Source of the DNA: Herbaspirillum sp. LeCh32-8
GTDB lineage: Bacteria > Pseudomonadota > Gammaproteobacteria > Burkholderiales > Burkholderiaceae_D
Direction: 5' to 3'
Assembly (NCBI RefSeq): GCF_017814915.1
Contig: NZ_JAGIPZ010000003.1
Location: 1-64,000, forward strand
Length of the DNA: 64,000 bases
The translations under genes and the position numbers were made by a program. This document shows, in pieces, positions 8,962-17,221 of the stretch. The notes below the pieces were generated by a model. That model was not told the origin of the DNA. It did not search any database and saw nothing but the letters and a program-made list of their open reading frames with translations. The stretch's first letter is position 1. The number at the start of each line of letters is the position of its first letter.

Positions 8962-9375
8962 ATGATGAAGAATACCGACCAGCATTTCCTTGTAGTGGAC
9001 GACATGGCGACGATGCGTCGCGTGGTCATGGGGCTGCTCAAGGAACTGGAATACGTCAACATGATCGATGCCGACGACGGCTCGTCAGGCTGGAAGATTC
9101 TCGACGGCGGCACCGCGCCGGTGACCTTCGTGATCACCGACTGGAACATGCCGGTGCTGGACGGGATCGGGCTGCTCAGAAAGATCCGCGCCACGCCCAA
9201 GCTGGCCAACCTGCCGGTTCTCATGATCACTGCGGAAGCCAAGAAGGAAAACGTCGTTACAGCGGCCGAAGCCGGCGCCGACGGCTACATCGTCAAACCC
9301 TTCACCGCAGCAGTGCTGGATGACAAGATCCGCAAGATCCTGGCGCGCCGCGCCCATCTGGCAAACGCCAACTGA
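8962..9375 (+). CDS. CheY-like single-domain response regulator
   Basis: A 137-residue stand-alone receiver. Acidic pair Asp13/Asp14 (VVDDMATMRR), phospho-acceptor Asp60 (FVITDWNMPVLDG), Thr90 (LMITAEAKKENV) and Lys112 (IVKPF) are all present. The sequence from DDMATMRRVVMGLLKELEY to TDWNMP is close to chemotaxis CheY, so binding to a flagellar switch or similar partner is likely. There is no output domain and no kinase or chemotaxis gene beside it. AGGGGA lies a few bases upstream of tandem ATG codons at 8962 and 8965. It is monocistronic, with a terminator at 9441-9466. Confidence 0.9.
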   Translation: MMKNTDQHFLVVDDMATMRRVVMGLLKELEYVNMIDADDGSSGWKILDGGTAPVTFVITDWNMPVLDGIGLLRKIRATPKLANLPVLMITAEAKKENVVTAAEAGADGYIVKPFTAAVLDDKIRKILARRAHLANAN

Positions 9376-9440
9376 ACGGCGAGGCCGCCGGGCAGGCGGC
9401 GCAGACCCGAACGCAAGCACCCGAGAGATTCAATACAATG

Positions 9441-9466
9441 GGGTACCGGCACGGTGCCCGTTTTTT
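9441..9466 (+). terminator. Rho-independent terminator after the CheY-like gene
   Basis: GGGTACC (9441-9447) pairs with GGTGCCC (9453-9459), with one G-T pair and a 5-nt loop. It is followed by G and six T (9461-9466). Confidence 0.6.
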
Positions 9467-9585
9467 CGCGCCCGCGTCCGCCGGGCCGGTGCGCCGCATG
9501 CGCCGCGCGCGTTGCTTCATGTCCGAATGAACGACGGCGCCGGTCCCGGATATCTCCGTTTTTGACCTACCGATGGGACCAACAG

Positions 9586-9783
9586 GTGAGCAAGGAAGTG
9601 GAAAGCCCGTGCACGTCGCTGTGCAAGCTGAAGCATGAAGTGTGCGTCGGCTGCGGCCGCACCAAGGATGAAATCAAGAAGTGGAAAGGCATGAAGCACA
9701 AGGACAAGAAGGCGACCGTGGAACGCGCCTCGGTGCGCTTGAAAGAGCTCGGGAAGAAGGACAAGAAAGACAGGAAGGGCTAA
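9586..9783 (+). CDS. DUF1289 small cysteine-containing protein
   Basis: A small protein with the DUF1289 pattern ESPCTSLCKLKHEVCVGCGRTKDEIKKW: four cysteines in CxxxC and CxxC arrangement followed by a Lys-rich tail (KKDKKDRKG). The four Cys suggest a zinc or Fe-S site; the family's molecular role is unknown. The start is uncertain. GTG at 9586 gives 65 residues, close to the family length, while the frame stays open upstream without family similarity. It lies after the terminator of the CheY-like gene and so needs its own promoter. Confidence 0.8.
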   Translation: MSKEVESPCTSLCKLKHEVCVGCGRTKDEIKKWKGMKHKDKKATVERASVRLKELGKKDKKDRKG

Positions 9784-9945
9784 GCTCGACCGGATCCGGC
9801 TGATCTTGCAAACCGTCTGTGGATAACTTAAGTGCGCGCGAGCAGGCACCGATGCGCGTGGCTCCGTGGCCCCATCGCTCCTGCAGTTCCACAGTCCCGC
9901 ACCGTTCACCCGGCATTTGCCGTTGACGCCGCGAGGCCAAGCCTG

Positions 9946-10347
9946 CTAGGGCTTGATCGCCTTGCCGGAGAACTTCCCCACCGTCTCCACCAGCTCTTTG
10001 ATCGAACAGGGCTTGAGCAGTACCTCGTCGAACAAGCCCAGCATCCATGACTTGTCAGTCAGCGGCGTGGCCGTCAGCGCGATGATGGGCATGCTGCGCA
10101 GGTGCGGTAGTTTGCGTATGGTGGAGGCCAGCGTGATGCCGTCGATACGCGGCATGCGCAGATCGGTCAGGATGATGTCCACGGGCTCGCTCTCCAGCTT
10201 GACCAGGGCTTCCACACCATCTCCCGCCTCCAGGACGCGGTATCCCTGGTTGGACAGGGTGGCGGAAAAAATATCGCGGGCATCGAGGTTGTCCTCGACC
10301 ACGAGTACCGAAATCGGCGACTGGCTGGTGTCGTTCATCAAAGGCAA
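9946..10347 (-). CDS. Stand-alone receiver-domain response regulator
   Basis: 133 residues forming one receiver domain: Glu18/Asp19 (VLVVEDNLDARDIF), phospho-acceptor Asp62 (IILTDLRMPRIDG), Thr in ALTATP and Lys in LLKPCS. There is no DNA-binding or enzymatic output domain. It resembles the receivers of hybrid kinases more than CheY, so a phosphorelay role is possible. Starts at 10347 and 10338 are both feasible and neither has a strong ribosome site. No kinase gene is adjacent. Confidence 0.85.
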   Translation of the reverse strand: MPLMNDTSQSPISVLVVEDNLDARDIFSATLSNQGYRVLEAGDGVEALVKLESEPVDIILTDLRMPRIDGITLASTIRKLPHLRSMPIIALTATPLTDKSWMLGLFDEVLLKPCSIKELVETVGKFSGKAIKP

Positions 10348-10503
10348 TCAGGTTCGGCGTTGTCGAATCATCACCAAATAAGACTAGCAGGTACACAAAA
10401 GATTCAGAAACCGTCGCCTAATGACGACACCCCGTGCTGCAGCATGCCAGCGAGCAACAATTCCCGCGTCGTCGGCCTGCCGGCTCGAGAGCCAATGCCG
10501 TGC

Positions 10504-11046
10504 TTACAGGGCTTGCCCGTCCCGCCTGATCGCCTGAGCGAAGCCTTGCAGGAAGGCCGTCACCTGTTGCGCGCAATGCGGCGCGCGCATCTGCTCTTGC
10601 ACCTCCTGCGGCGACTTGCCCACGACCCCGATGCGCAAAAAATGCTCCGCGAAAAATCGCGTGCTCACCGTCGACAGCACCAGCCGCAGTGACGCCAACA
10701 TATCGTCCCCGCGATGCGAGGCGTGGACCAGCGCCATCGGTTTGCCGATGATCTCATCGCGCGAGACCATCCAGTCGATCGCGTTCTTCATGCCGCCGGG
10801 AATCGCGCGCACGTATTCCGGACTGGAGATGATCACGCCATCGGCAGCGGCCAGTTGGGCCAATAGCGCCAGGACCTGCGCCGGCGTGGCCTCGCCTTCG
10901 GCGTCCGGGGAGAACACCGGCAAGCTGTCGATCCGGTCGAAGACGCTCAGCGTCATGCCCGCCGGCGCAAGCGCTTGCATCGCCCTGAGCAGCGCGGTGT
11001 TGGTGGACGCCTTGCGGGCGCTGCCGGAGATGGCCAGGATGTGCAT
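10504..11046 (-). CDS. NADPH-dependent FMN reductase family protein
   Basis: A 180-residue flavodoxin-fold protein. It starts with ILAISGSARKASTNTALLRAM (the phosphate-binding GSxRxxSxN loop for FMN) and carries the SPEYVRAIPGGMKNAIDWM motif (SPEY...P..LKNAIDW) of the NADPH:FMN reductase/quinone reductase family. It probably reduces FMN, quinones or azo/chromate-like acceptors in the cytosol. It is alone on the minus strand, with the receiver gene downstream on the same strand after 156 bp. Confidence 0.9.
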   Translation of the reverse strand: MHILAISGSARKASTNTALLRAMQALAPAGMTLSVFDRIDSLPVFSPDAEGEATPAQVLALLAQLAAADGVIISSPEYVRAIPGGMKNAIDWMVSRDEIIGKPMALVHASHRGDDMLASLRLVLSTVSTRFFAEHFLRIGVVGKSPQEVQEQMRAPHCAQQVTAFLQGFAQAIRRDGQAL

Positions 11047-11132
11047 GCAGGATCAGGCGCGACGCCTTACGGGGAAGAAGCGGCAAGGATAGTCGCACGG
11101 AGGGAGGCGGACAAGTCCGCCGCCAAATGAAA

Positions 11133-11161
11133 CGCCGCCGGCCCGTGAGGGCGCAGCGGCG
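11133..11161 (-). terminator. Weak terminator downstream of the first TonB receptor
   Basis: CGCCGC (11133-11138) and GCGGCG (11156-11161) plus an inner GCCC/GGGC form an interrupted stem. On the minus strand only a short T-rich stretch follows, so strength is uncertain. Confidence 0.4.
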
Positions 11162-11229
11162 CAATGCTGCCGATACTGCAGACGGCGCCGGCGACGCATC
11201 GGAGCGCGCAGCCGGCTTATGTCGCTACA

Positions 11230-13467
11230 TCAGAAGTCGACCTGAGCCGACAGCACGAAGGTACGACCCGAAGCGGTGCCGACGTAACCGTTCTGCATCA
11301 CCCAGTAGTTCTTGTCGAACAGGTTCTCGATGTTGGCGCGGTAGGTCACGACCTGGCCGGCGGTCCTGGTGATGTAGCGCGCGCCGATGTCCACGCGAGT
11401 CCAGCCCGGCACCTTCATCGTATTTGCGCCGCTGTACCACATGGAGCCGGTGTGGGCGATGCGGGAGTTCAGCGCCAGGCCGGTCAGCCACGGTGCATCC
11501 CAGTCCACGCCGGCGTTGACGTTGTACTTGGGCACGGCGCCGATTTCCTTGCCGTCATTGGTGCCGTTAGTGGTATGCGACTGCTTGGTGTCGAAGAAGG
11601 TGCTGCTGGCGTTGAAGCGCAAGCCGCGTTGCAGTTCGCCGTAGGCAGCCAGCTCCAGGCCGCGCACGCGGTTGCGCCCGTCCTGGGTGGTATAGGTGAT
11701 ACCGTCGCGAACCGTCGAGCTGGTATTGGCCTGGTCGATCTGGAACACGGCCGCCGTGGTGGTCATGCGGCCCCAGTCGACCTTCACGCCGCTTTCATAT
11801 TGCTTGGAGCGGGCCGGCGGGAACTGCTTGGGACCGTTGCCGTCGGTGGCCGAGATGCTGGGGCCGGCGGTCAACGCGGCGGTGTAGCTGGCGTACAGCG
11901 AGACGCGATCCATCGGCTTGACCACCACACCCGCGACCGGCGAAATGCCGGTCTGGTTGGCGCTGGCGGAGAAGCCCGTCAGGTCATTGGTATAGATCTG
12001 CTGACGACGCAAGCCGGCGATCAGACGCAGGCGATCATCCAGCATCGACATGGAGTCGGTCACCGCCAGGCTGGTCAGGCGGGTCTGGGATTGCGGCGTC
12101 ATCTGGCCGCGCGTGACGGGATTGGCCGGCAGCGCAACCGGGTTGTACAGGTTCGAGCTCACGCCGGTGCTGACCGGCGGCGAGTAGAAGTAATCGGTCT
12201 GCTGATCGAGCATGTTGCCGCCCACGATCAGGGTGTGCTGGATGCCGCCGGTATTGAAGCGCGCACGCAGGCCGACGTCGGCCGAGGTCGAGGTGACGCG
12301 CTGGTCGTAGTAGGTTTCGGTCAGCGCGCTGGTATCGCCGCGGGTATTGAGGATGCTGGCGCCAGGCCAGGTCTGGTACGACTGCGCCACGTGGTAACCG
12401 ACCGCGCCATAGGCGGTGAGGTTGTTGTTGATGTCGAACTCCAGGCGCGTCGCCACGGCCTTGTCATCCGATTGCAGCGTGGTGCCCGGATACAGGTTGG
12501 TATTGCCATCGGGCGCGTCCGGCATCACCGCGCTGCTGATGCTGAACTGCGGACGGAAGTTGCGGGTGTCTTCGTGCTGGGTATAGGCGTCCAGGCTCCA
12601 GCGCACGCGGCTGCCGTTGTAATCGAGCGCGACCGAACCCATGGATTGCTGCTGATTGCTGCCCGACAGGCCGGTGTTGCCGTCGGCGCCCAGCGCATTG
12701 ACGCGGATGCCCCACTCCTTGTTTTCGCCGAAGCGGCGGCCGATGTCAGCCTTCAGGCCGAACTGCGAATTGGACAGGTAAGTGGCCGTGATGCTGGAGT
12801 TCGGATCTTCGTTGGCGCGCTTGGGCACCAGGTTGACTGCGCCGCCGATGCCGCCGGCCGGGCCCATGCCATACATCAGGGTACCCGGGCCCTTGAGCAC
12901 TTCGATGCGCTCGACCATCGAGATCGGCATGCGGGTCAGCGGCACCAGGCCGTACAGGCCGTTAAAGGACACATCGTTGGCCGACATGGTGAAGCCGCGG
13001 ATCTGGTAGCTGTCGCCGAAACCGCCGTTGCCGTTGGTGTTGCGCACCGAAGCGTCGTTGGCGATCACGTCGCCGATGGCGCGCGCCTGCACGTCTTCGA
13101 TGCCCTGCGAGGTGTAGTTGGTGGTGCTGAACGGGGTGTCCATCACGCTGGCCGTACCCAGCACGCCAAGGCTGCCGCCGCGGGCGACCAGGCCGCCGGC
13201 GTAGGGTGCCGTGGGGTCAGCGCTTTCGGTGACGGTGACGGTGGGCAGCACGGCGTTGCTGTTGCTGCCGCTGTTGGTGCTCGTGGTGGTGGTGGTCGTC
13301 GTCGACGTGGGAGTGGCGGCGTCGGTGGTGGTCGACGCGGTCTGCGCGTAGGCGGCTGGCACGGCCAGCATCGGCGCCATCAGCACCAGATGGCGCGCGG
13401 CGGATGCCACGGCCTTCAGTTGGAAAACGGAATTGCGTTGGCGCTTCGACGCCTGGACCTGCCCCAT
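11230..13467 (-). CDS. TonB-dependent siderophore receptor
   Basis: A 745-residue outer-membrane receptor. The leader ends near AYA at about 41. A long Thr/Ser-rich spacer (about 44-70) and a TonB-box-like PTVTVT near 75-80 follow. The plug carries the family hallmarks VNDVSFNGLYG, RIEVLKGPGTLMYGMGPAGGIGGAVNLVPKRA. The barrel ends in ANIENLFDKNYWVMQ and a terminal Phe (AQVDF). It imports a ferric siderophore using TonB/ExbBD energy; the ligand cannot be told from sequence. A second receptor gene lies upstream on the same strand but 222 bp away, with a separate palindrome in the leader (13497-13515). No biosynthesis genes are nearby, so xenosiderophore use is plausible. Confidence 0.93.
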   Translation of the reverse strand: MGQVQASKRQRNSVFQLKAVASAARHLVLMAPMLAVPAAYAQTASTTTDAATPTSTTTTTTTSTNSGSNSNAVLPTVTVTESADPTAPYAGGLVARGGSLGVLGTASVMDTPFSTTNYTSQGIEDVQARAIGDVIANDASVRNTNGNGGFGDSYQIRGFTMSANDVSFNGLYGLVPLTRMPISMVERIEVLKGPGTLMYGMGPAGGIGGAVNLVPKRANEDPNSSITATYLSNSQFGLKADIGRRFGENKEWGIRVNALGADGNTGLSGSNQQQSMGSVALDYNGSRVRWSLDAYTQHEDTRNFRPQFSISSAVMPDAPDGNTNLYPGTTLQSDDKAVATRLEFDINNNLTAYGAVGYHVAQSYQTWPGASILNTRGDTSALTETYYDQRVTSTSADVGLRARFNTGGIQHTLIVGGNMLDQQTDYFYSPPVSTGVSSNLYNPVALPANPVTRGQMTPQSQTRLTSLAVTDSMSMLDDRLRLIAGLRRQQIYTNDLTGFSASANQTGISPVAGVVVKPMDRVSLYASYTAALTAGPSISATDGNGPKQFPPARSKQYESGVKVDWGRMTTTAAVFQIDQANTSSTVRDGITYTTQDGRNRVRGLELAAYGELQRGLRFNASSTFFDTKQSHTTNGTNDGKEIGAVPKYNVNAGVDWDAPWLTGLALNSRIAHTGSMWYSGANTMKVPGWTRVDIGARYITRTAGQVVTYRANIENLFDKNYWVMQNGYVGTASGRTFVLSAQVDF

Positions 13468-13496
13468 GATCTGACCTTTCGTGTTGTAAACAAGGA

Positions 13497-13515
13497 AACT
13501 GAAACGCTTTCAGTT
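13497..13515 (-). promoter_or_regulatory. Perfect 8-3-8 palindrome in the TonB receptor leader
   Basis: AACTGAAACGCTTTCAGTT has perfect 8-bp arms around CGC. It lies 30 bp upstream of the receptor start. It does not resemble a Fur box and could be an operator or an RNA hairpin. Confidence 0.45.
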
Positions 13516-13689
13516 GAGAAAAAGAAGCGTTCTTATTTCGATGACACGCGAAAATCGGAAAGGGATCAGCCCAGGTCGAAAAAGTTGTAACAGGCCCGCC
13601 GGGACGCTGCTCCATATAGAGCAGCGCCTATCGCGCGCGCCCCGGCGCGAGCAGGCATCGGGGCATCCACTCAACTCTGCAGTGCAACC

Positions 13690-15813
13690 TTACATGTCGA
13701 TCTTCACCCGCGCCACCACCGTGCGCTCGGTGCCGGGGATGACGTACAGGTTGCCCCACGATCCCGTGTAGTAGTTGCGGTTGAACAGGTTGTGCACGTC
13801 CAGCGAGACGCGCACGTTCTTGCTGGCCTGCCAGTAGCTGAGCAACTTGACCGTGGTATAGGCCGGCAGCGTATAGGTGTCGGCGGTGTTGCCCGAGCGG
13901 TTGCCGACATAGGTGACGCCGCCGCCAACGCCGTAGCGGTCGCCGTTGGACAGCGCGTCCTCGCGGATGGCCAGCAGGCCGGCGCTGTAGGCCGGAATGT
14001 TGGCCAGGCGCGTGCCGGCGGCGTAGGTCTTGTCCTTGGTCACGCGCGCGTTGTCCCAGGAGAAGTTGCCGGAGACGCGCCAGTGGGTGTCCAGCTGGCC
14101 GAACACATCGGCCTCGAAACCGGTGCTCCTGACCTCGCCGGCGGCCACCGAGAAGCCGGCCACGTCGCTGGCGGTCAGCACGTTGGTCTTGGTGATGTCG
14201 TAGACGGCGAAGTTGGCGCCCAGCTTTTCATCCCGCGATTGCAGCTTCACACCGGCCTCGTAGGCGGTCGAGCGTTGCGGGTCGAAAGCGCGGCCGTTGA
14301 TGTCGACGCCGCTGTTGCCACGGAAGGACCTGCCGGCGGTGATGTAGTAGGAACTCCAGTCATTGGGCAAATAGGTCACGCCCGCGCGCGGGGAGATCGC
14401 GCTTTGCTGCTGCGAGGTATTGCTGACCGAGGGCGCGCGGGTCTGCACGCTCTGGTTGTACTGATCCCAGCGCACGCCGCCCAGCACCTTCCATTGCGGC
14501 GACAGGCTGATCTGGTCCTGCACGAACAGCGCCTTCACGCGCTGGCGTTCGTCGGAGCTTGAGGTGCGGTTGGTGACCGGCAGCAGCGCCGTGCCGTAGA
14601 CCGGGTTGTAGATGTCGATGGGCTCGTTGGCCGAGCGCAGGATCTCGGTGTTCATCCACAGCTGCGAGGCCTCGGCGCCGAACAGCACGTCGTGGCCGAT
14701 GCTGCCGGTCTTGAATTTGCCTTCCAGCTCGGCCTGCAGCGAGGTATCGCGCGAGGGCAGCTGGCGCCAGGTGCGGGTGCGGTTGAGCGTGCGGTTGTCG
14801 GCGGCCAGCGGATTGCTCAGCGCCGCCTCGGTGTAGTAACCGTCGAAGCTGCTTTCCTTATAGCTGGCGCCAAACTTGGCGCGCCAGTTTTCCGAGAAGT
14901 GATGTTCCAGCGTCAGTTGATGGGTGTCGCTATTCAACTGCATGTTGCCGTCCGACGGCTCGCTCAGCACGCGGTCGCGCGGCAGCGTGCCCAGCACGCC
15001 GCGCACGTTGATGATGCCGCGGTCCAGCGGCGTGGATGAGCGCAGGATCTCGGCTTCATAGTTCAGCACCGTGTCGCGGTTGATGACCCAGGTGACGGCC
15101 GGCGCCACCAGCTGGCGGCGATTGCTGAGCATGCTGTTGCGAGTGTCGCCTTCTTCGGTCATGACGTTGAGGCGATAGGCGACGTTCTGGCTCAAGGGGC
15201 CGGTGCTGTCCAGCGTGGCGCGCTTCAGGCCGCCGCTGCCGGCGCTCAGCTCGGCCACGTTCTTCTGGGTGAACTGCGGCTTCTTGGTGACGATGTTGAT
15301 GGTGCCGCCCGGCTCGCTGCTGCCGTAGATGGCGGAGGCAGGGCCCTTCAGGAATTCGATGCGCTCCACGGTGGCGGTGTCGCGGCGCGGGTTGTAGCCG
15401 CGCGAGCCGGGGAAGCCGTTAATCAGGAAGCCCATGTCGGTGCTGCTGAAGCCGCGGATGCCGAAGTTGTCCCAGGTGCCGCCGAAGTCGTTGAGCTTGG
15501 TGATGCCGCTCACGTATTCCACCGTATCGGCCAGGCGCAGCGCGCCAACGTCTTCGATCTGCTGGCTGGTCATCACCCGCACCGACTGCGGCACTTCCAT
15601 CAGCGGCGTCTCGGTCCGGGTGGCGCCGCTGCTGCTGGAGGCCTTGTAGGATTGTTGCTCGCCGGCGGAGACCACGCTGATCTCCGGCAGGGCATTGGCG
15701 GAGGCGTCGGCCGGCGCGCTTTGCGCGTGAGCCATGTTCATCGAGAAGTTGATGGAGATGAGGCCGGCCGCCAGCAGGTGGCGACGCAGGATGCTGCACG
15801 TTCGTGTTTGCAT
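13690..15813 (-). CDS. TonB-dependent siderophore receptor (Fur-controlled)
   Basis: 707 residues: leader to about AHA-30, a TonB-box-like PEISVVSA near 43-50, and a plug with MEVPQSVRVMTSQQIEDVGALRLADTVEYVSGI and VERIEFLKGPASAIYGSSEPGGTINIVTKKP. A 22-strand-type barrel ends LDVHNLFNRNYYTGSWGN...VARVKIDM. This is the FhuA/FhuE/FoxA-like architecture of hydroxamate-type ferric siderophore receptors; the actual ligand is unknown. A strong Fur-like inverted repeat lies 39-70 bp upstream. The plug and C-terminus closely resemble the receptor at 50659, which by contrast sits behind a cobalamin riboswitch, so the two are paralogues under different metal signals. Confidence 0.93.
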   Translation of the reverse strand: MQTRTCSILRRHLLAAGLISINFSMNMAHAQSAPADASANALPEISVVSAGEQQSYKASSSSGATRTETPLMEVPQSVRVMTSQQIEDVGALRLADTVEYVSGITKLNDFGGTWDNFGIRGFSSTDMGFLINGFPGSRGYNPRRDTATVERIEFLKGPASAIYGSSEPGGTINIVTKKPQFTQKNVAELSAGSGGLKRATLDSTGPLSQNVAYRLNVMTEEGDTRNSMLSNRRQLVAPAVTWVINRDTVLNYEAEILRSSTPLDRGIINVRGVLGTLPRDRVLSEPSDGNMQLNSDTHQLTLEHHFSENWRAKFGASYKESSFDGYYTEAALSNPLAADNRTLNRTRTWRQLPSRDTSLQAELEGKFKTGSIGHDVLFGAEASQLWMNTEILRSANEPIDIYNPVYGTALLPVTNRTSSSDERQRVKALFVQDQISLSPQWKVLGGVRWDQYNQSVQTRAPSVSNTSQQQSAISPRAGVTYLPNDWSSYYITAGRSFRGNSGVDINGRAFDPQRSTAYEAGVKLQSRDEKLGANFAVYDITKTNVLTASDVAGFSVAAGEVRSTGFEADVFGQLDTHWRVSGNFSWDNARVTKDKTYAAGTRLANIPAYSAGLLAIREDALSNGDRYGVGGGVTYVGNRSGNTADTYTLPAYTTVKLLSYWQASKNVRVSLDVHNLFNRNYYTGSWGNLYVIPGTERTVVARVKIDM

Positions 15814-15851
15814 GGAACTTGAGGGAAATTTTCAGGAGGCTGAAATATAAA

Positions 15852-15883
15852 TGATAATTGTTAATAATTGATAGCAATTATCA
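15852..15883 (-). promoter_or_regulatory. Fur-box-like inverted repeat
   Basis: TGATAATTG (15852-15860) and CAATTATCA (15875-15883) are perfect 9-bp arms in a strongly AT-rich stretch, with TTAATAATTGATAG between them. This matches the GATAAT/ATTATC hexamers of Fur sites, possibly two overlapping sites. Confidence 0.75.
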
Positions 15884-16030
15884 ACAAAGTGTGTCAGCCG
15901 CCCTATATCGTTGCAAATTTCCACCTCCTAAGTCTTGCCTAAGTTTTGTGTGCCAGCCCCATCGGCGACCGCAAACCGCCGTCCATCAAGGCGCTAGAGG
16001 CTGCGCCGGCCGCCATCGCTGCCGCGCCAA

Positions 16031-16056
16031 TGAAAAAAGCCACCCGCAGGTGGCTT
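16031..16056 (-). terminator. Rho-independent terminator of the aminopeptidase operon
   Basis: AAGCCACC (16037-16044) and GGTGGCTT (16049-16056) form an 8-bp stem with a CGCA loop. On the minus strand a T6 run follows. It lies about 50 bp beyond the stop of map. Confidence 0.9.
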
Positions 16057-16104
16057 CGGTGACTCGTCAACAAAAGGGCTGTGCCGAATACGAGCCCGGC
16101 GTAC

Positions 16105-16872
16105 TTACACCGGCGACTTTTCCCCCGGCCGCAAGGTCAGCACTTTCACGCCGGCGGCGGTCACGGCCACGGTGTGCTCGAACTGGGCGGACAACTTGCC
16201 GTCCTCGGTGCGCACAGTCCAGCCGTCGTCTTCGGTGAAGACCTCGTCGCTGCCCTGGTTGATCATCGGCTCGATGGTGAAGGTCATGCCCTCGCGCAGC
16301 AGCTGGCCGGTGCGCGGCTTGCCCCAGTGCAGCACCTCGGGCGACTCGTGCATCTCGCGGCCGATGCCGTGGCCGCAGTATTCGCGCACCACCGAATAGC
16401 CGTGGCGCCTGGCGTGGCTCTCGATGGCATGGCCGATGTCGCCAAGTCGCGCGCCCGGGCGCACCGCCTTGATGCCCTTCCACAGCGCCTCGTAGGTGAC
16501 CTGCACCAGCCGCCGCGCGGCCGGCGCCACCTCGCCCACCAGATAGGTCTTGCTGGAGTCGGCGATGAAGCCGTTCTTCTCCAGCGTGATGTCGAAGTTG
16601 ACGATGTCGCCGCCCTGCAGGATCTCTTGCGCCGACGGCACGCCGTGGCATACCACGCTGTTGCGCGAGGCGTTGAGCGCGTAGGCGAAACCGTACTGCC
16701 CCTTGCTGGCGGGGCGCGCCTGCAGCTCATCGACGATGAAGCGATCCACCAGGTCGTTGACCTGCATGGTGGACATGCCGGTCAGCGCCAGCCCGTCCAG
16801 ATACGTGAACACGCTGGCCAGCAGGCGGCCGGACTGCGCCATCAGGGCGATTTCTTCCGCGCTCTTGGTCAC
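16105..16872 (-). CDS. map: Type I methionine aminopeptidase
   Basis: From the GTG at 16872 the protein has 255 residues, the normal length for type I MetAP, which removes initiator Met from nascent proteins. The metal-binding residues of the pita-bread fold are in place: Asp in VNFDITLEKNGF, Asp in IADSSKTYLVGE, His in YCGHGIGREMHESPEV, Glu in FTIEPM and the last Glu in QFEHTVAVT. VCHGVPS supplies the substrate-side His. The GTG overlaps the stop of the upstream ParD-like gene in GTGA, which implies translational coupling. Being tied to a ParD-like gene, this is probably an accessory copy; the housekeeping map next to rpsB would lie elsewhere. Confidence 0.93.
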   Translation of the reverse strand: MTKSAEEIALMAQSGRLLASVFTYLDGLALTGMSTMQVNDLVDRFIVDELQARPASKGQYGFAYALNASRNSVVCHGVPSAQEILQGGDIVNFDITLEKNGFIADSSKTYLVGEVAPAARRLVQVTYEALWKGIKAVRPGARLGDIGHAIESHARRHGYSVVREYCGHGIGREMHESPEVLHWGKPRTGQLLREGMTFTIEPMINQGSDEVFTEDDGWTVRTEDGKLSAQFEHTVAVTAAGVKVLTLRPGEKSPV

Positions 16873-17081
16873 GATGCGCCGCTCCTGGCCGGCGGCACCG
16901 TTACCCCCGCCGCCTTCAGTTCGCGCGCGACGACCTCGTTGAAACTCAGGGTCGGGTTCATCTCGCACAGCATGCCGATCTTGACCCAGAACGCGGCCTG
17001 CGCATTGATCGAGCGACACGCCACCGCGCTGGCCTTGCGGATCTGGTCGTGCAGCTCATCTTCGATATTGACGATGCCCAT
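16869..17081 (-). CDS. ParD-like ribbon-helix-helix protein
   Basis: A 70-residue protein starting at 17081 (GAGG seven bases upstream): MGIVNIEDELHDQIRKASAVACRSINAQAAFWVKIGMLCEMNP. It has the short N-terminal beta strand followed by two helices of a ribbon-helix-helix DNA-binding fold, as in ParD-like antitoxins. No ParE toxin is present. The partner gene is instead map, overlapped by 4 bp. A perfect 7-3-7 palindrome about 25 bp upstream is a likely autorepression site. Whether it regulates map, acts on the MAP protein or is a lone repressor is not known. A start at 17096 is also possible. Confidence 0.75.
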   Translation of the reverse strand: MGIVNIEDELHDQIRKASAVACRSINAQAAFWVKIGMLCEMNPTLSFNEVVARELKAAGVTVPPARSGAS

Positions 17082-17104
17082 GGGCTTGCCTCGCATATAT
17101 GATT

Positions 17105-17121
17105 TATATACGAAGTATATA
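17105..17121 (-). promoter_or_regulatory. Palindromic operator of the ParD-like/map pair
   Basis: TATATAC GAA GTATATA is a perfect 7-3-7 inverted repeat inside an AT-rich stretch that also holds further TATAT half-sites (17095-17123). Position and symmetry suit a ribbon-helix-helix autorepressor overlapping the promoter. Confidence 0.6.
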
Positions 17122-17165
17122 TTCACCACAGCGCCCCGCGCAAGCCGCCACCCGCCTCGGCGCCA

Positions 17166-17201
17166 AAGAAAAACGCCGTGCGACCAGGTCGTCACGGCGT
17201 T
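17166..17201 (-). terminator. Rho-independent terminator of the dehydrogenase operon
   Basis: AACGCCGTG (17172-17180) and CACGGCGTT (17193-17201) form a 9-bp stem extended by CGAC/GTCG. A T-rich tract follows on the minus strand. Confidence 0.85.
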
Positions 17202-17221
17202 CTTGTCGGGAAGGAGCAGGC

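Noticed and set aside
11106-11121. GGCGGAC/GTCCGCC hairpin as terminator
   Set aside because: Stem leaves a loop of two bases or needs shortening, and no T-run follows on either strand.
11164-13590. Long plus-strand open frame of about 800 codons opposite the TonB receptor
   Set aside because: Its composition (Val/Gly/His/Arg-rich) is that of a GC-rich antisense shadow. The minus strand encodes a receptor with leader, plug, barrel and terminal Phe.
16869-17081. Classical ParDE toxin-antitoxin system
   Set aside because: No ParE-like toxin frame on either side; the partner gene is methionine aminopeptidase.
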